DNA of 9,018 bases from NCBI GenBank assembly GCA_002314805.1, contig DCHJ01000018.1, positions 307-9,324 of the forward strand, written 5' to 3'. Within the stretch, counting starts at the first letter, position 1. Every line of letters starts with the position of its first letter. The DNA is from Lachnospiraceae bacterium UBA1755 (GTDB lineage: Bacteria > Bacillota > Clostridia > Lachnospirales > Lachnospiraceae). Positions 4,704 through 9,018 of this stretch are shown piece after piece. The notes beneath the pieces were generated by a model. It searched no databases, was not told the DNA's origin, and was given only the letters and a program-made list of their open reading frames with translations. The position numbers and the translations under genes are program-made.

Positions 4704-7256
4704 TTACTCTCTTTCATCCTGATCTGAGGGTGTGACTTCCGCAGTTATCTCTGCCTCTGCATCATCTTCATCCTGCGCACCCGCATCTTCCTCTTCATTC
4801 CTGCTTACATTCATCTTGGAGAAGCCGGTCACCTTCACACCGGTGCTTCGGTCTATATTCATGAGTCTTACTCCTGATGTGTTTCTTCCGATCACGGAAA
4901 TATTATTTACATTGATGCGGATCATGATCCCTTCATTGGTCATGAGAAGGATATCCCTGTCATCGTTGATGAGCTTGGCTCCTACCAGCTCTCCTGTCTT
5001 TTCTGTGATCTTGTAGCAGCGAAGTCCAAGTCCGCCTCTCTTCTGCCCGGCAAACTCCGAAAGCAGAGTACGCTTGCCCATTCCGAGCTCAGATACTGTG
5101 AGCAGGTATTCTCCCTGGATACAGAGCTGCATGCCGACAACCTCATCCCCTGCCCTGAGTTTCATGCCTCGTACGCCGGCTGCTCCTCTTCCCATCTCAC
5201 GGACTTCCGATTCATTGAACATGATCGCCATTCCCTGTCTGGAAATCATGATGACATCCTGGTTTCCGTCCGTTGATTTGACTTCGATGAGCTCATCACC
5301 GTCGTTTAAGCTGATTGCGATGAGTCCGCTCCTGCGGACATTCTGCATCTTCTTTATCGCTACCTTTTTGACCGTGCCAAGCTTGGTTGCCATGAACAGA
5401 TAACCGTCTTCACCGTATTCGTGGATCGGTATCATTGCCGTCACCTTCTCACCGGGCTGCAGCTGAAGGAGATTTACGATGGCTGTACCTCTCGCTGTCC
5501 TTGATGCCTCCGGGATTTGGAATGCCCGCAGCTGATATACCCGTCCCTGATTAGTAAAGCAGTTGATATAGTGATGAGCAGTGGTTGTGATAATGTCTTC
5601 CGTAAAATCGTCATCAATCGTTGACATACCCCGGATACCTTTTCCGCCTCTGTTCTGAGCCCTGAAATTATCCGGACTCATCCTTTTAATATATCCTTTA
5701 TTAGTCCTTGCTATAATGAAATCATCATCAGAAATCAGATCCTCGTCCTCAAGCTCTGCATCATCGATCTCTATGCTTGTCTTCCTGTCATCACCGAACC
5801 TGTCGGCTATTTCCCGGATCTCGTCCCTTATCACAGTAAGCAGCAGCTTCCTGTCTGCCAGGATCGCTCGCAGCTGCTCTATCTTATTTTTAAGTTCAGC
5901 ATATTCTTCTTCGAGCTTATGCCTTTCAAGGCCCGTCAGAGCCCTGAGTCTCATATCGACGATGGCCTGAGCCTGAGCCTCGCTGAATACAAATCTTGCG
6001 ATAAGATTTACCTTAGCGGCTTCGGTATCCTCTGACTCACGGATGATCTTAATAACCTCATCTATATTGTCGATGGCCTTCAAAAATCCTTCCAGGATAT
6101 GAGCCCTGTCCTCGGCTTTCTTTAGATCAAATCTGGTACGGCGGGTGATCACATTTTCCTGATGCTTAAGGTATTCAACCAGTATTCCTTTCAGATCAAG
6201 TGTCTTTGGTTCCCCTCCCACTATACATAGATTGTTGACACCAAAAGTAGACTGAAGCTGTGTATGCTTATAAAGCTGATTGAGCACCACCTGAGGATTT
6301 GCATCCTTTTTCAGTTCTATAAGTATCTTGTCCTGGGAACCCTTGCCGAAGATATCCTTTACATCGCTTATTCCTTCAATGCGTTTATCATTAACAAGAT
6401 CAGCAATGTTTTTTATTACCCCTGATCTGTATACCTGATAAGGAAGCTCCTTAACTCTGATACAATGCTTTCCTCCCGGCATTTCCTCTATTTCACATAC
6501 TGCTCTCTGACGGATCTTTCCTCTGCCGGTTGTATATGCATCGTGTATACCTCTTACGCCGAGGATCTTTGCTCCTGTCGGAAAATCCGGACCCTTTACT
6601 ACCTGCATTATCTCGCTGATATCGGTATCCCTGTCTTCACTGATCTTATTATCTATCATCAGTACAGCTGCCGAAATTACTTCCCGCAGATTATGAGGAG
6701 GCATATTAGTAGCCATGCCGACCGCTATTCCGGTAGTTCCGTTGACCAGTATGTTTGGTATCTGTGAAGGAAGTATAGAAGGCTCCTCATATCCCTGCTC
6801 ATTGGAGAAATTCGGAACAAAATCAACCGTATTTTTATTGATCCCTTCCATCATTTCCATGGCAACTTTTGACAGCTTACCTTCTGTATAACGTGCTGCA
6901 GCCGGAGAATCTCCGTCTTCAGAACCGTAGTTGCCCTGCTTCTCTATGAGAGGATATCTCATTGACCAGGGCTGTCCCATATATACAAGTGCTCCGTATA
7001 TTGAGCTGTCACCGTGAGGATGATAATGACCCATAGTCTCACCGACTATTGTTGCACATTTCTTGGTCTTTTTGTCAGCAGTAGCTCCCATTTTCATGCT
7101 GGCATAGAGGATCCTCCTCTGTACCGGTTTAAGACCGTCCCTTACATCCGGAAGTGCTCTGGCCACAATGACGCTCATCGCATAATCGATGTAATTGCTT
7201 TCCATTGTGGATTTAAGATCCACTTCTTTTATTTTATCGTATGTATTAGGTTCCAT
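4704..7256 (-). CDS. gyrA: DNA gyrase subunit A
   Basis: This is the complete 850-residue subunit that breaks and rejoins DNA in the gyrase A2B2 complex, introducing negative supercoils with ATP hydrolysed by GyrB. The N-terminal winged-helix domain has GLKPVQRRIL (41-50), HPHGDSS (79-85) and the catalytic tyrosine Y123 in AARYTEGKL. Coiled-coil and C-gate follow (about 370-490). The C-terminal beta-pinwheel starts near 512 and carries a GyrA box, QNRGGKG (534-540), which marks it as gyrase rather than topoisomerase IV. A second box-like QKRGGLG is at 738-744. An acidic tail spans about 820-850. E. coli numbering is offset by one: the Ser83 equivalent is Ser84, but Asp87 is Gly88 and Arg91 is Tyr92. 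The start at 7256 follows gyrB by 11 nt, with AGAGGA as ribosome site, indicating translational coupling. Confidence 0.96.
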   Translation of the reverse strand: MEPNTYDKIKEVDLKSTMESNYIDYAMSVIVARALPDVRDGLKPVQRRILYASMKMGATADKKTKKCATIVGETMGHYHPHGDSSIYGALVYMGQPWSMRYPLIEKQGNYGSEDGDSPAAARYTEGKLSKVAMEMMEGINKNTVDFVPNFSNEQGYEEPSILPSQIPNILVNGTTGIAVGMATNMPPHNLREVISAAVLMIDNKISEDRDTDISEIMQVVKGPDFPTGAKILGVRGIHDAYTTGRGKIRQRAVCEIEEMPGGKHCIRVKELPYQVYRSGVIKNIADLVNDKRIEGISDVKDIFGKGSQDKILIELKKDANPQVVLNQLYKHTQLQSTFGVNNLCIVGGEPKTLDLKGILVEYLKHQENVITRRTRFDLKKAEDRAHILEGFLKAIDNIDEVIKIIRESEDTEAAKVNLIARFVFSEAQAQAIVDMRLRALTGLERHKLEEEYAELKNKIEQLRAILADRKLLLTVIRDEIREIADRFGDDRKTSIEIDDAELEDEDLISDDDFIIARTNKGYIKRMSPDNFRAQNRGGKGIRGMSTIDDDFTEDIITTTAHHYINCFTNQGRVYQLRAFQIPEASRTARGTAIVNLLQLQPGEKVTAMIPIHEYGEDGYLFMATKLGTVKKVAIKKMQNVRRSGLIAISLNDGDELIEVKSTDGNQDVIMISRQGMAIMFNESEVREMGRGAAGVRGMKLRAGDEVVGMQLCIQGEYLLTVSELGMGKRTLLSEFAGQKRGGLGLRCYKITEKTGELVGAKLINDDRDILLMTNEGIMIRINVNNISVIGRNTSGVRLMNIDRSTGVKVTGFSKMNVSRNEEEDAGAQDEDDAEAEITAEVTPSDQDERE

Positions 7257-7267
7257 TTCTTCCTCTC

Positions 7268-9018
<1,751 letters not shown>

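Noticed and set aside
4704..7256. Topoisomerase IV subunit A (parC) as an alternative identity
   Set aside because: A GyrA box (QNRGGKG) at the first blade, a full-length pinwheel and an acidic tail favour gyrase, and the partner reads as GyrB outside the ALGP segment.

Overview
The window looks like core chromosome of a Gram-positive anaerobe of the Clostridia, most like Lachnospiraceae. This placement rests on purine-rich Shine-Dalgarno sites, near-consensus vegetative promoters, a gyrB-gyrA pair and the general look of the proteins; it is inference without a database search. No mobile element, CRISPR array, phage gene or toxin system is visible, and I do not see a new multi-gene system. 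The points worth a second look are residue changes at functional sites and several RNA or DNA structures between genes.

Left part (1-2177). A strong hairpin (50-95) follows a minus-strand APC-superfamily amino acid permease (121-1548). The permease has a recognisable promoter and a perfect 9-bp inverted repeat just downstream of its predicted transcription start. Next comes a minus-strand tRNA-Ser(GCT) (1857-1944) with a perfect TTGACA-17-TATAAT promoter. A structured, non-coding spacer of about 120 nt separates it from a hairpin with a T8 tail (1692-1734).

Middle (2178-3586). A plus-strand DAACS-family (glutamate/aspartate transporter fold) symporter starts at 2178, not at the upstream ATG at 2088. 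It keeps the family architecture but lacks the substrate arginine typical of acidic amino acid carriers and has His for a sodium-site Asn. A long hairpin (3460-3551) sits between it and the convergent sugar kinase.

Right part (3587-9018). The minus strand carries gyrB (5' end outside the window), then gyrA after 11 nt, then a KdgK-type sugar kinase after 82 nt. GyrB and GyrA together supply negative supercoiling. Both are complete in catalytic residues but carry unusual residues at their quinolone-determining segments. GC content in sampled lines rises from about one third in gyrB to over one half in the kinase gene. The two transporters and the kinase point to an amino acid- and sugar acid-using lifestyle; nothing in the window links them mechanistically to gyrase.
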